From Datura wrightii (lineage: Eukaryota > Streptophyta > Magnoliopsida > Solanales > Solanaceae): 64,000 nt of DNA. Location: positions 23,477,501-23,541,500 of the forward strand of contig JASDFA010000006.1 of the NCBI GenBank assembly GCA_035772735.1, read 5' to 3'. Shown piece after piece: positions 44,773-56,792 of this stretch; within the stretch, counting starts at the first letter, position 1; each line of letters starts with the position of its first letter. A program made the translations under genes and the position numbers. The notes below the pieces were generated by a model. The model saw only the letters and a program-made list of their open reading frames with translations. It was not told where the DNA came from and made no database searches.

Positions 44773-46010
44773 TCAATTATTTTCTATTTCTACTACTCGA
44801 ACGGCTAAACCGGCTAGCTGATGAATTTCCTTAGCAAACTCCCGCTTCTCGAGTCGCAAATACGCTAAACTCCCCATTGACTTACGGCTGAGGGCATCTG
44901 CTACTACATTAGCTCTCCCTGGGTGGTAGAGAATATTTACATCATAATCTTTTAGCAATTCTAACCAGCGACGCTGCCGCAGATTTAACTCCCTCTGTGT
45001 GAAAATGTACTGCAGGCTTTTATGATCTGTAAAAATGTCTACATGAATGCCATATAGATAATGCCTCTAGATTTTCAGAGCGTGGATTATTGCAGCCAGT
45101 TCCAGGTCATGGGTCGGATAGTTCTTTTCGTGCTTCCTCAACTGTCTGGAAGCATAAGCAATTACCTTTCCATGCTGCATCAGCACACAACCCAGTCCAA
45201 TGCCTGAAGCATCGCAATACACCACATTCCCATCTGTTCCCTCTGGCAATGCTAGTACTGGGGCGGAGGTCAATCTATCTTTCATATCTTGAAAACTCTG
45301 CTCACATGCCTCCGTCCATTGAAATTTCGCTGCTTTCTGTGTTAGCTTTGTCAGAGGTGCTGCTATAATGGAGAATCCTTCAACAAATCTCCGGTAATAC
45401 CCTGCTAAACCCAGGAAACTGCAGACCTCGGTTGGAGTGGTAGGTCTGGGCTATGTCTTGACCGCCTTTATTTTCTATGTGTCCACTTGTATACCAGCAT
45501 TCGACACGATATGCCCCAAAAAGGCGACTGAGTTCAGCTAGAACTCACACTTGGAAAACTTGGCGTACAGCTGACGGTCTCTAAGGATCTGGAGTACTGT
45601 TCGTAAATGGTTCTGGTGATATGCCTCTGAACGAGAATATACCAGAATATCATCGATAAATACTATCATGAACAGATCCAAATACGGTCTGAATATGCTA
45701 TTCATCAGGTCCATGAATATTGCTGGGGAGTTCGTTAACCCAAAGGACATAACTAGGAATTCAAAGTGTCCATATCGGGTCCTGAAAGCCATTTTGGGAA
45801 TGTCTCTTTCACAAACTCGAACCTGATGATATCCGGACCGCAAGTCAATCTTGGAGAAATATCTAGCCCCCTGTAACTGATCAAACAAATCATCTATTCT
45901 GGGAAGCGGATACTTATTCTTTACTGTAACTTTATTCAGCTGCCGGTAATCCACGCACATGTGGAGTGAGCCATCCTTCTTTCTCGCAAATAGAACTGGC
46001 GCACCCACGG
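44773..46010 (-). pseudogene. Chromovirus reverse transcriptase and RNase H
   Basis: Minus strand. Reverse transcriptase at 46008-45480 reads GAPVLFARKKDGSLHMCVDY, RQLNKVTVKNKYPLPRIDDL, GARYFSKIDLRSGYHQVRVC and VFIDDILVYSRSEAYHQNHL. The KIDL Asp and the FIDD pair are the catalytic residues. In the connection, stops interrupt LGHIVSNAGIQVDT and FLGLAGYYRRFVEGFSIIAA. RNase H at 45285-44775 reads LALPEGTDGNVVYCDASGIG, LGCVLMQHGKVIAYASRQLR, KHEKNYPTHDLELAAIIHAL, a stop, IFTDHKSLQYIFTQRELNLR and HPGRANVVADALSRK. It copies RNA into DNA and removes the RNA strand. A one-base loss near 46000 disconnects it from the protease part. Confidence 0.93.
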
Positions 46011-46820
46011 TGAAGTACTCGGCCTGATAACACCCTTATCTAGCAGGTCCTTCAGCTGCTCCATTAATTCTCTGAGTTCAGCAGGAGCCATGCGATACGG
46101 AGGAATTGATATAGGCTGAGTACCTGGTAACAAGTCAATTGCAAAATCTATCTCCCTTTCTAGGGGAATACTAGGTAACTCATCTGGAAATACATCAGGG
46201 AATTCATTCACCACCGGAACAGACTGAAGTGTCAGAGATTCTACCCGAACATCCTGAATCCTAACTAGATGGTAGATACATCCCTTAGTTATCAATTTCC
46301 TCGCCTGAAGGTAGGAAATAAACCTGCCTTTTGGAGTAGCTGTGCTGCCTTTCGACTCTCGCACTGCCTCTCCTGGAAAGTGAAATCGGACCGTCTTGGT
46401 CCAACATTCTACATTGGCATAGCATGACACTAACCAATCCATACCCATAATGGCATCGAAATCAATCATTTCTAGCTCTACCAGATCTACGGTAGTCTGA
46501 CGATCAGCAACCTCTACTGTACACCCTCAGTAAATTCTGCTAGCTATAATAGAGTCATCGACGGGTGTGGATACTGAAAAGGGCTGCTATAATAACTCTG
46601 GTGTGACATTAAACTTTCGAGCCACAAATGGGGTAATATATGACAGAGTGGACCCTGGATCAATCAGTACATAAGCAGGGCATGAACAGATAGTCATCAT
46701 ACCTGTCACTACGTCTGGAGATGCCTCTGAGTCCTGTCTCCCTAGTAATGCATAGGTACGGCTTGAGCCAGTAGCTGAACTAGAGGCTCCTGATCTACCT
46801 CGGCCTCTACCTGCTGAACC
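45936..46820 (-). pseudogene. Chromovirus protease and linker to reverse transcriptase
   Basis: Minus strand. The aspartic protease site near 46670 reads YVLIDPGSTLSYITPFVARK; the Asp of IDPGST is intact. Further motifs are MIDFDAIMGMDWLVSCYANV (46469 on) and ECWTKTVRFHFPGEAVRE. The linker contains NEFPDVFPDELPSIPLEREI and RMAPAELRELMEQLKDLLDK, GVIRPSTSPW, the universal lead-in to gypsy reverse transcriptase. Stops occur after PELL and after ASRIY near 46540. The frame changes at STSPW because one G is missing from TGGGG near 46000. The protease would cut the polyprotein. Confidence 0.9.
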
Positions 46821-47082
46821 TAAGGGCCTACGCCTTGCAGGGTGGGGGTGTAAATCTGCTATTCTCTCCCCTTCTCTGCCGCGGGGAATCTATTGTTCGA
46901 GAACTGCCACCAGACTCTAACTGCCCTCGACGAGCAAATCTACCTCGCTGCTGCTGCTGTGGTGGAGGTGGGGGTCTAGGGGGTCTGTCTGACAATCGGG
47001 GCCTGGGTCCTCTCTGAACCTCCCTCTGCATATCATCCGATCTGTCTCTACGGCGCTGTTCCTGATTTGTCTGTTTACTGCC

Positions 47083-47880
47083 CTATTGCCACTGTCCGAG
47101 GCCCTCAATAGTCTGGGAAAAGGCCTGTACTCGGGCAATATCCATATCTTCTCGTAATGTAGCTTTCATGCAAGCTTCAATATATTCCAGGTTTAGACCC
47201 ATAATGAACTGGTGGAATCTGGATGGCATAGTGTCCACAAAATCTGGAGCATAGCAGGCTAGGGAGTCAAACTGTATGGCATATTCTTGTACACTCCTCG
47301 CCCCCTGCTCTAAATGTAAAAATTGATCCATCCGGGCGTGCCGGATCTCCCGTGGCAAATAACGGTCCAGGAAGGCCTCCGAGAAGCTAGACCAGGTCGG
47401 AGGGGCAACATCTCTCCCTTGAGACCTTTCCCAACTCTCGTACCATAATACAGCTATGTCCCACAACCGAAACACTGCCAGCTCAACTGATTCTGTAGGG
47501 GTCACATGCATAACCCGAAAAATTCTCTCCATCTGATCTAGGAAATCCTGGGGGTCCTCCGCTTGATCTGACCCAGTGAACTGCAGGGGTCCCAATGCCA
47601 AGAATTCTCTAACCCTGGAACTACCTGGCCGACCTAGAGATTATACTGCTGCAGGTGGTACTGGTTGACGCTGAGTAGCTAGCATCTAGGTTAACATAAC
47701 CACCGCACTACGTAGCTCCTGATCAGATGAAATGAGTGCAGGATCTGTGGGAGGCGGTGCTTCCTCAAATGGTGCCTGACGAGGCAGAGACTGCTGGGAG
47801 GGTCGAGATGACACCTCTGTATCGCCCTCCGACCGTATCTAATCTCCTGCCTATAGCAGGGTGTCACTGATCTGCCATAG
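47083..47880 (-). pseudogene. Chromovirus gag
   Basis: Minus strand. The open block 47601-47083 reads LGPLQFTGSDQAEDPQDFLD, QMERIFRVMHVTPTESVELA, WYESWERSQGRDVAPPTWSS, YLPREIRHARMDQFLHLEQG and FHQFIMGLNLEYIEACMKAT, the gag_retrotransposon domain. The upstream start MADQ near 47878 is followed by a stop, so the N terminus is broken. The part beyond 47083 shifts frame. A Pro-rich stretch leads to FTPPPC near 46850 and then directly to a Gly/Arg-rich linker. Only the first Cys of the expected CCHC zinc knuckle is visible, so the RNA-binding finger seems deleted. Gag would form the particle shell. Confidence 0.9.
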
Positions 47881-48076
47881 TATCTGTAGACAAAGAGGGT
47901 GGTAAGTTTCAAAAGAACCAACCCTATACTGTACTGTGCTATGGCACGACTGAGTATGAAAGAAGGGTAACCATCCTATTATGCCTCGCAGTCTCCTGCC
48001 TATAGTATGTGGCGCACAACACATCCATAGATAAGACTCTACTTAGCACGGCTTGTAGACTCCCTGGGACACGAAC

Positions 48077-48088
48077 TGCTCTGATACC
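48077..48088 (-). other. Primer-binding site, initiator Met-tRNA type
   Basis: The minus strand reads TGGTATCAGAGC, continuing AGTTCG, four bases after the 5' LTR. It is a perfect complement of the 3' end of plant initiator tRNA-Met. Confidence 0.92.
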
Positions 48089-48092
48089 AAGT

Positions 48093-48805
48093 TTGTCACA
48101 CCCCACCTTGGGGGTATGACGGGCACCTGGTGCCTGCTAGACTCTGGCTCTATTTCAAGAAACGAACCGGCTATATAGCGGCTATAAATACAGCCCCCAG
48201 CCGATTAGGCCTAGAGCCACCTGCAATGCACAACAGCTAACCAGAACGATGGCACTATAATCTGAAGCAATTGCTATTCACATTTGTGACCGACAAGGTC
48301 ACTAACTATAACCAGAAGAAGGCCCCACGCGGCCAACATCAACAACTAAACACATATATACATGCACGGCCCCACACGATCGGCTCCACCACCACAGGGA
48401 AACATCAAACTGCAAGCCTTTAGAAAGTAATAATAGAATGGTCGGGACAGGGCCCCGACCTACCCAAACTGTAATAAAAAAGGAAATAGGAACAACCTTA
48501 GACTGTCTAGTTTCGGAGGATAGGAGTTGATAACTCTGCTGACTGGATCACGAGGGATCGACTCCTCGTCTGTGTGTACCTGCAGGCAAGCAATGCAGTG
48601 CCCCCACGGGCGTCAGTACCATTGGTATCGAGTATGCAAAGAAAACTGAATACAAATAACATAACTAGAAATTTTGAATAGTAGGAGATAACTGAATCTG
48701 TAAGAACTGAGATGAACTGAATCAGACTTTCTGTGCTGTGATAGGGCAGGAGCGAACCTGTAGACGCGGCGACCTGCTGTCTGTTAACTAATATATAGCA
48801 TATAA

Positions 48806-48845
<40 letters not shown>

Positions 48846-50330
48846 CAAACAAGAGCCAATACCAACTCCCATAAGCCGGATGGCGCCAAGCAAGCAAACA
48901 ATCTATATACCCCTACCCGGGTCAAAACCCGCCAAAAATAAATCACTCCACTCATTTGCTAACTACGAGCACCTCTGCCGGCCCGTTGGGTCTCCAGCTC
49001 GGGCTATGGCCTCTGATATAAATAACTGTGTCTGAGTCCGGAGAACTCCTATACTATATCTGTAACTGTAACTGTATCTGAATCTGTTCCCTGGGAACTT
49101 GCGCACAACAGGGCTATCTGTACTGTAATGCTGATCAGCCTGATATGGGGAAAGCTTCATCTCATCTTCGTCCAAACTGGGGATGGCATGCCACTCCTTG
49201 GAGTGATGTAAACCCACCCGCTCAGTAGGCGACACAGTTACCAACCCAGGGGCGGCGAAGACGCTCAAAAGGGTGTCCTCACAACACAACCAAGTCTCAA
49301 CAAACAATAAGCACATATATATATATAGCAAGCATGTTTAAACTGAAAAATACTATTTGAATTCTGATTTCTTATTCTGACCTCTTTCTGTATTATACTG
49401 ATTCTCATATTGCTTTATACTGAATCTGTGATCTTTATCTAACTACATGGCTGTAGCCAAGATACTATTTGACTGTCTGATTTTACTTTACTAACTCTTA
49501 TTTTGAATATCTGTCATATTATTCTAGAAATAGGCTTGCTAATCACATACTGGGCTATACTGAGTCTGGAGTACTAACTTGCCATTTTGGCGCATGCTTT
49601 ACTAACTTTTGGACTGAGTATGATATAACAACACAAACCAGATTTACTGAACTTGCACAATACTCAACATTCAACTCCGGGAATTCTACTACGGAGTTTA
49701 CTGTGCTATACAAGGCTAAAACTACTAACTTGCCGAAGAAACTGGCTTTACATACCTTAACCTCGGTTTATCCGACTAACGGACGAAGCTCGATCAGTAC
49801 TCCAGCTATTTCTCCCAACTGCATTTACATATAAGTCAATTAGAATTAAATACATTAATATCAGGGAGAAATTATCACTTTTGATATATATTCATCCCAA
49901 ACTTAGACTTATCGGAAAACGGCCGAAAACGCGTTATTTCTCAATAGTGCAGAAGGCATAAATGCCCACTGCAAGGCTAGGAACACATTGGTACTAATTT
50001 AAAGCAATTCTATTTACTTTACCTTGGTAGCACGACGTTTCACCAGCCAAATTTTACGAAACTAACTCCGTAGGATTGCTTTCTACAACTTTATACCTTG
50101 GTATCTAAGCTGAAACGGAGTTTAGACCTCGTTTCGTAGCGTAATCTGCAAGAAATATATGTAAATAATCGTGGGCTTCCTTTTCCCTATCTATATTCCC
50201 CTGTTTTCTGGAAATTATTGATATATATGAAAAAAAACCGACTTTTCCCCTTTTTTATTTTTGCCTTCTAAATCTCTTAACCAACATGCCATTAGACTAT
50301 TTATTCATTTAAAATTTACAGGGTATAACA
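48093..50330 (-). repeat. 5' LTR of the chromovirus
   Basis: It runs from TGTCACACCCCACCTTGGGG to CAGGGTATAACA. It carries a (TA)n run of about 17 units at 48811-48843 that is only about seven units long in the 3' LTR, so it changed after insertion. Short frames on either strand here (48507-48893, 48963-49331) lie within the LTR and are not genes. Confidence 0.95.
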
Positions 50331-50335
50331 TTTAT

Positions 50336-51570
50336 GATAAAATATTGAGTGTTACATTAGATAGTGCTTCTTCTAATACTAGTGTTGTTAGTATGCTAAG
50401 AGCTCGAATATGTCCAATTAATGATGATGCTTTCCATGTTAGATGTGCTGCTCATATATTTAATTTGATTATATAGGATGACATTGAATTATTTGATACT
50501 GGTGTTCTAAAGTTGAATATACATGTTTTTGAATTTTTTGAATGAATAAATGTTCTAGAATTCATGAATTTAAAGAACTTTGTAGAATATGTGAACTTCC
50601 ATATAGAGAAATGTCAAAACATGTAAAATTAGGTGGAATTTATTATATGAAATGTTAGAAATTGTATATATTTATAGAAGGCATATCACTATGTTGTATA
50701 ATGCTCATAATTCTGAACCTAATTTGAAACTTGATAATGATGACTGGAAGGAAATAAATGAACTTAATCAATTTTTGAAATTATTTTATCAAGAAACAAA
50801 AATATTTTCCGGCATGTATTTTCCAACTATTTATGAAGTTTTAATAAATGTACGTGTTGTTACAACTAAATTTGCTGAATATAAAAATAATGAAAAGTTT
50901 GCACCGACTGTTGAGGCCATGATTCAAAAGTTTAAAAAATATTTTTTTCTATCCCTCAAATTTATTTAACTGCTATGCTTTTTAACCCATAATATAAAGC
51001 ACGAGGTACAAGAGGAGTCATTCAAAAAATTTATAAAAATTTAGAAATACAAGATCATGAAATGTTAAGTGTGGAAACTTGTAAAAGTAGTATGAAAGTG
51101 CATGCTAGATTAATGTATGAATCTTATTACCAGTTGCATAATAGTAATTTAGTTAATGTTCCTGAAATTTCTATGTTTCGAGTAGATACTACCCATGGGT
51201 ATATGCAAAGTGCTATTGATCTTGATTGTTCTGAGAGTTATGATTTTGATGACTATCTTTCTTCAGCTAGGTAAAATGTTACAAATGCCAGTGACGATAC
51301 GCTAGATATTCTGAGTTGGTGGAGGGCTCGTGGCAGCTTATTTCCAATGCTTAGCAAGATGATTCGTACATTCTAGATATTCAAGCATCATCTGTTGCTT
51401 CAGAGGCCGCTTTCAGTGAAAAGATTTCAACTTGGAGACCACCAATATTAACTAGCAATAGACAGCTTGGAGGTATCGATTTTGTTTAGATATTAGATCT
51501 ACGCAGAGTAGAGAAATCACGGGCTACCGAAGTTATATTCCCAATAAGAAGCTTTTTTGGAGTCAGCAAT
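50336..51570 (+). pseudogene. hAT transposase, catalytic and dimerisation parts
   Basis: The plus strand resumes exactly after the chromovirus target duplication: DKILSVTLDSASSNTSVVSM, then FHVRCAAHIFNLII and a stop. LDSASSN and HVRCAAHIFNLI are the conserved hAT RNase H-fold motifs (a catalytic Asp lies in the first). Next, at 50652-50969, come WKEINELNQFLKLFYQETKI and MYFPTIYEVLINVRVVTTKF. The C-terminal dimerisation region at about 51280-51460 reads DDTLDILSWWRARGSLFPML, SKMIR..., then SSVASEAAFSEKISTWRPPI (the SVASExxFS hallmark). Stops and shifts between the blocks show decay. It fits the RICESLEEPER/Ac-like plant hAT group. Confidence 0.85.
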
Positions 51571-52393
51571 GAACAACGATGATGACATGGAAGCACAAGA
51601 ACGACAATAATTTATGCCTGTGCCGAAAAATATCTCTTCTCAAATAGAAGAATTAAAAAGAAGTTTCATGGGAATGTACAGATATTAATATTACATTCAA
51701 CACCTAATTCAAATATAATCCTTTCTAGAAGGCGGCTTCATAGATTAGAATCTATACTAATATTTATAAATTATAATACAAATTTGTATAATACTATTTT
51801 AATTTTTGTCTGAACAAATTTAAAGGCTTTTAGCCTTAATTTTCAATTTCATTATCTGTTGTATTATATCTTAATTATTTATAAAAATTTAAATAAACTT
51901 ATGGACCCAAATAAATATTAAATAATTACTTCATATTTTAAATTTCAAATTTCAAAAATTTAAATTTCAAACTTTAAGTCTTTAACAAACTTTAGAATTA
52001 ATTTAGCCTTAAATTTTTAATTTCAAATTTCAAATTTTAAGTCTTTAAGACTTTAACAAACTTTAGAACTTATTTAAATTTTTAGCCTTAAATTCTTTTT
52101 CCAAATTTTAATTTTAAGTTCTAATACTCTAACTGTAAGCCTTTAGAGTATAAGACTATAAAAATTTAAAAGAAACTTAAATTATAATATTAAAAAAAGT
52201 TTAAAACAAAATTGATTGTTTTCACCCGTTTGTCCCAATATCCCGTCTCGTCCCGACTCATTAATATAGTGAGATGGGATGGGACTATCGGTTTATCCCG
52301 GCCGACCGACCGTCCTGGTCCCTCCCCTCCCCCCTATCCCGTCCCATTTTGTCTTGTCCTGTTGGTCCCATCCCAGCCTATTTCCCAACCCTA
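51571..52393. other. hAT 3' noncoding end with subterminal repeats
   Basis: AT-rich, with an internal ~85-base duplication (TTTCAAATTTTAAGTCTTTA, AACAAACTTTAGAA and TTTAGCCTTAAATT, about 51940 and 52030). Close to the end are GC-rich CCCGTCTCGTCCCGACTC, GATGGGATGGGA, CCCGTCCCATTTTG motifs, the usual subterminal binding-site clusters, ending CCAACCCTA. Frames at 52212-52493 span this end and are not genes. Confidence 0.6.
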
Positions 52394-53300
52394 CATGTAC
52401 ATATATTAGATCTCCTTTATAGTTTCTTAGGAAAAAACCATATGAACCCCTTATGGGATTACCTCTAAATGCTCTATCAGTATTGCATTTCAAGTTTTCT
52501 TCTCTGGTGACTGCTAGGTGATTGCTAGATGAAAAGCCCTTGCCTTGTAATTCTCTAAGAGATTTACAATATCTAGACAGCCTGTATGAACATGATGAAT
52601 CTCGGGTAATTAATCTTCATCAGTCTCTATATATCAGTGTTTATTTTGAACACTAGGTTGTTAGACGTCTTTCTTCCATTCTTGAAACTGTTTCTTCTTC
52701 TCCATAAATGTCACATAATGAAAGCTGACATAGTTGCAAAATGGGCTTCTACTTTAGACAACATGATGTTGTACACCATTTGATAATAGTTTAGTGAAAG
52801 TTGTAGCCCCTCTATATGTATACCTATAAAATTAGCAAATAACCTCCACAGTTTTACAACTATGGGGGAGATTAAAAATAAATGCACAGTCTCTTGATTT
52901 GGTATTTGAAAGCACCAACATCTAGATGGCATGCCGATCCTCATACTTTGTACTGCTGATAATTTCAATTTTCTGGATCTCCATAAAAGAAAAGAAATAT
53001 TAAAAGGTATTCTCCTTGCCCAGATACTTTTGTAAATGTCTTCTTGTTATTACCTTTGGTTGACATACCTTCAAGCACTCTTAATAGTGAATCTTCCATT
53101 GGATTCGAATATCCATTTTGTCTGATCTAGAGGTTTGTTATCATTAGGAGGTGTTATGAGTTTTATAATATGCTGCACATACTCCTTTGGAAGGTGTTCC
53201 ATTAATCCTTGTATATCCCACCCTGTATTATTTCCAAACATTCTAACTTCTATCTCTTCATCTCCTGCTTCTAGTAAGACATAGTACAAAGATTTTTTTT
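52394..53300 (-). pseudogene. LINE fragment: zf-RVT region and start of RNase H
   Basis: Minus strand, in order. From 53289: EEIEVRMFGNNTGWDIQGLM, EHLPKEYVQHIIKLITPPND, WIFESNGRFTIKSA (end of the region behind the reverse transcriptase). From 52968: MPSRCWCFQIPNQETVHLFL and ISPIVVKLWRLFANFIGIHI (zf-RVT, C-x-C...H pattern). From 52493: MKCNTDRAFRGNPIRGSYGF, FLRNYKGDLIYVH (first strand of RNase H with its catalytic Asp, NTD). The domain stops at the hAT end at 52393 and appears to resume at 39195. Frames differ between blocks, so the copy is dead. Confidence 0.85.
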
Positions 53301-53590
53301 CTTAAAAAAAATTAGAGATAGGGAAAGAGAGAATGAAAGAGGTGTTCATTATCAAGGTAAAATTATGTCATTTAGATAATCAACTAATTAAATTATTATT
53401 ATCTAGTGATACCTTAGTGAAAAATTCTACCACATAAACTAATATCTGAAATATTAGTTTAAATTGACAGGGGTTGTTTTTTTTTTAGAGTGTTTGTCTC
53501 TCTTTGCGCTAAAAGTATAGAAATTATAGTTATACCATGTAAAAGTAACTAATCAAGGATTTCCTTTAATTTCTTAAAAGAACAAAATAA
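53301..53590. other. AT-rich spacer left of the solo LTR
   Basis: No frame or family recognised. It ends with AATAA, one copy of the target duplication of the LTR that follows. Confidence 0.4.
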
Positions 53591-53843
53591 TGTTACACCC
53601 CGTAAAGTTGCGATTGACTAGCTAATGTGTGCATGTTGTTGTGAGAGTATCTAGATCACAACGTGTGGGAGAAGGCTCAGAAGTAGAATGCACGAGTGCG
53701 ACATCGAGCGAGAAGGAGACCGAAGCTAGAGCTAAGGCGCAAGGAGCACCGTGCCACGCCCCCTCCCCCGGCGCCTTGAGCGGCATGTCACGCCCGTCTA
53801 CCGGAGTGATGGGAGGTGCACCGCACCCCCTGGCCACTGCCTC

Positions 53844-53898
<55 letters not shown>

Positions 53899-56792
53899 AA
53901 GTGTATGGACTTGTTTCATTTAAAAACATTTCCCTACTGAGATCTACGAACTTGGGCGACCCTCTTACAAAGATTTCATCGAATTGAAGCTGAATTACGC
54001 TGCTAAACGTCGTCTGTTTGCAAATTTATCTTGGGTAATGATTCCTAGGCCTACGAAGAATATATCTACAGAGTTATTTCTATGAAATTAGCCTGGTTCA
54101 ATGGAGTTCCACTGAGTAGAAGTTGTAGAAATCACTTATAACCAAGTCTTATACGTCTACAAGTGACAAGTAAGTATTTCTACCTTCTAAACTCTCAGAA
54201 ATTCATGAGTTTTTAGCTAAATTTGAGTAGATTATAAATGGTGGTTGTTATGAATATTGTTGAATGTTTCTAGCTGTTTTCATGGACTAAGAATAGAATT
54301 ACTACATCAATGTAAAAGCTATGAGTTGGAGGAATTATTGGTTCTAGGCTGGAATGAGATTGAGCGAGCAAAAATAGACAATTGAAGTATGTTAAGGCTA
54401 TTCTCCTTTGACAAGTATTCTTATTGTATAGTTGATACGACCTGTACCTCTATAGTAGCTTATGATTATGCATATTGTGGTTAGCTGTTGTGAGACAACG
54501 TGAGGTTATAATATAGCACCCTTTGTCGGATAAGTGTACCTTCAATGTGATAAATGCTAGGAGCGTCATAAGGATTTCCCTGTTCATTTGTTTACTGTCT
54601 AGAGGGTTTTGAAGTCTTGTTGTCTAACCAAGGCCTTAGAAGCTTGTAGTTAGTGTTGGGCGTAACTTGGTAAGGTTGGACAGCATAGGGTACAACTGGG
54701 CAATATAACCTTCTGTTTGACGCCTGTATAGACAGTAAAGCTCGCACAGGCTATTGGCGCACTTTGCTGCCTCCAACGCCAGAATCTTGATTGGGTAGTC
54801 TTACCTTCGAGTCAATGGCACCAGGGTTGCCTAGTGGACTGAGCGATAGCTTGCCATATGATTGGATACTGTCAATGACAATTAGCTTCAGCTGATTTCC
54901 TGCTTGTCATATAGATCGCGCAGGAAACCACCCCAGTTGTTAGAAGTCTGATAGACTAGCTGATACCCTAAGGGAAAACCTGGTTAGTGATTAAACGAGG
55001 GGCTAATGCCTCGGGCTACTCTTGTAGATGTCCATGTACATGTTGCTGCAAGGGGCTAAATCCAAATATACCTGCCTACGAGGCTATGAATCACTAAGAG
55101 GAGCCATACGTAATTTGAACAGGCCAAGTTGATGTCTAGAGGACTAAAACCATAGTATCACAGTAGTACCTTTAGGATAAGGATTATAGTAAGCTGTTTG
55201 TAAGAAGTAAGGGCTGACTGCTCAGGAACATCTCTAGTTAGTAGCAACCCTACAATTGTTCCAAGCGAAGGAACTATATAGATGGTTGTCTACGACCTTG
55301 ATATTCGCGATGAACTACTATTGTCTTAACATGACTTTCAGAGTACCGCTTAGGTCGTCTCGGACCTTGTCCTTTTCCGTCTAAGCCGACTGTGGTTGTA
55401 ATCGCTGCTAGGACCTCTAGTCAGGTATAGGCACATGGGGTATGCTTGTTGGCAGTCATACAGACTATTTTAGGGGCAGATAACAGTTATGTTAGGCCTA
55501 TAGGGCTAGATATTCTTTTTGAGTGACTAGATTTGAGATTGTAGCATAGTATGCTTGGTTGGGGTAGATCATATTTCGTACTACCTCTCGCTATGAATAG
55601 CTAAGAGGATGCTAGATGTATGAACTGCTTCAAAGCTATAAATTTCTTATAGAGCTACGATGCTGCTATCGCTTACGGAGCTATAGACTACTTTCGAAGA
55701 TACGAACCTAAATTCTTATGGAGCTAATAAATTACTTACAAATCTATTAATTATTTTAAAGATTAAAGTGAAGCCTTCGGGGCCATGCTGGGTCTTCTAT
55801 GAACTCTTTCTATGCCAAGATGACATCACCGACCCTCACTAGGGCATGGTATGCCCGAGACATAGTTGCAGTCATGTGCAGGGCCTTAAAGGATACCAAT
55901 AGGAGTATATAGACTGATTGACACTTGCCGGAGCTTATAGGGTCCCAGGTAGGTTATCTCTATGTTGATTGTATTTTCCAGGCTTATGGGGCCAGGTTAG
56001 GTTCTTGTTTGTATACATGTTTTCTAGATATAACTTGTGAATATATAATCGCACAGCTTAAGCTCTTATTTGTATAGTTATCTACTAGATGTAGGATATG
56101 GTTATGAAAGCATACAGGTTAACTTCTGCCCTTTTTTGTTGATTACTTCTAGTTTTTTCAAAAACTTTCATTCAACTATTTTTATTACTGTCTTACATAT
56201 TTGGTACATATTGTACTGACGCCCATCTATAGGGTACTAGATACCTGTCTGCAGGTATGGACAGACGTGTTTCAGGACCTCCTTAGTAGTCATCCAGGGT
56301 TAGCAGATCAGTCAGCTCCTTTTTTTCAGAGTTGTCAGTTAGAAAGGTTTGCTCATTTGTGTATAGCTTTTGGGTAGGCCGATGCCCTATCTCGACCACT
56401 ATTTCACTCTTAGAGGCTTGCGGACTATAGTTCCTCCTTGTTGGTTGTCGTTGGCTGTGTGGGGCCTAACTTAGCTATCGGTTAGCAGCCTTGTCGACTA
56501 TAGTTTATATATAACTTCCTGTCTTTCTTTTGTTATGACTTAGACAACATAATGGTCTTGTCACCCTGTGAAGGATCCTTTTATTATTGTGACTGCTGGG
56601 TTAGCTGTTTTTATGCAAGTTTGTTGTATGGCCTAGTCGGCCCGAGGCTGTGTTTACAACCAAGATATAACTATTTGTTTTCTTAATCTTGAGTTGTTGA
56701 TAGTCACAAGCGGTGCATAGACCCAGCTAGGACAGCCCAAGATCCAGTGTGGCACTAGGTGCCAGTTTCGCCTCCCAAAGTGGGGCGTGACG
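53591..56792 (+). repeat. Solo Ty3/gypsy LTR, 3.2 kb
   Basis: It starts TGTTACACCCCGTAAAG and ends GTGGGGCGTGACG (terminal CA changed to CG). A perfect 5-bp duplication AATAA stands at 53586-53590 and 56793-56797, with no internal coding region. That is the signature of recombination between the two LTRs of an ancestral element. The TATA-box position, by alignment with the LTR at 20095, is now a (TA)n run at 53846-53895, followed by GTTAAGTGTATGGAC. The frames at 53622-53940 are chance. Confidence 0.92.
53846..53895. repeat. (AT)25 microsatellite at the LTR TATA position
   Basis: Twenty-five AT units exactly where the related LTR at 20351 has CCTATATATAG before GTTAAGTGT. It most likely grew from the TATA box. 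Confidence 0.95.

Larger units (their letters stand above)
40995..50330 (-). mobile_element. Full-length Ty3/gypsy chromovirus (Tekay/Del-like)
   Basis: It is 9,336 bases, with LTRs at 40995-43227 and 48093-50330 and TG...CA ends. A perfect 5-bp target duplication TTTAT occurs at 40990-40994 and 50331-50335. Initiator-Met primer site at 48077-48088 and polypurine tract at 43228-43240. The order gag, protease, reverse transcriptase, RNase H, integrase, chromodomain on the minus strand is the Ty3/gypsy order, and the C-terminal chromodomain puts it among chromoviruses; the Tekay/Del assignment comes from motif resemblance. The polyprotein has several stops and one-base frameshifts and cannot be made intact. 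LTRs differ at 9 substitutions and 2 small indels in their first ~210 bases, so the insertion is not recent. Confidence 0.95.
39290..52393 (+). mobile_element. hAT DNA transposon interrupted by a chromovirus
   Basis: Transposase pieces lie on both sides of the Tekay insertion: a BED finger and N-terminal part at 39945-40994, catalytic and dimerisation parts at 50336-51570. The right end reads CCCATCCCAGCCTATTTCCCAACCCTA at 52393, i.e. TAGGGTTGGGAAATAGG inward, a hAT-like terminus with GGGA/TCCC-rich subterminal repeats. The left end is less clear: GGACCAATGGGGTGGGGGGATGGGATGG at 39301 resembles the subterminal part of the right end, but the outermost ~25 bases seem lost. Without the 9.3 kb insertion the element would be about 3.8 kb. 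Confidence 0.75.

Noticed and set aside
46835..47138. Pro/Arg/Gly-rich frames on both strands near the gag end
   Set aside because: Alternative frames of the gag C-terminal linker.
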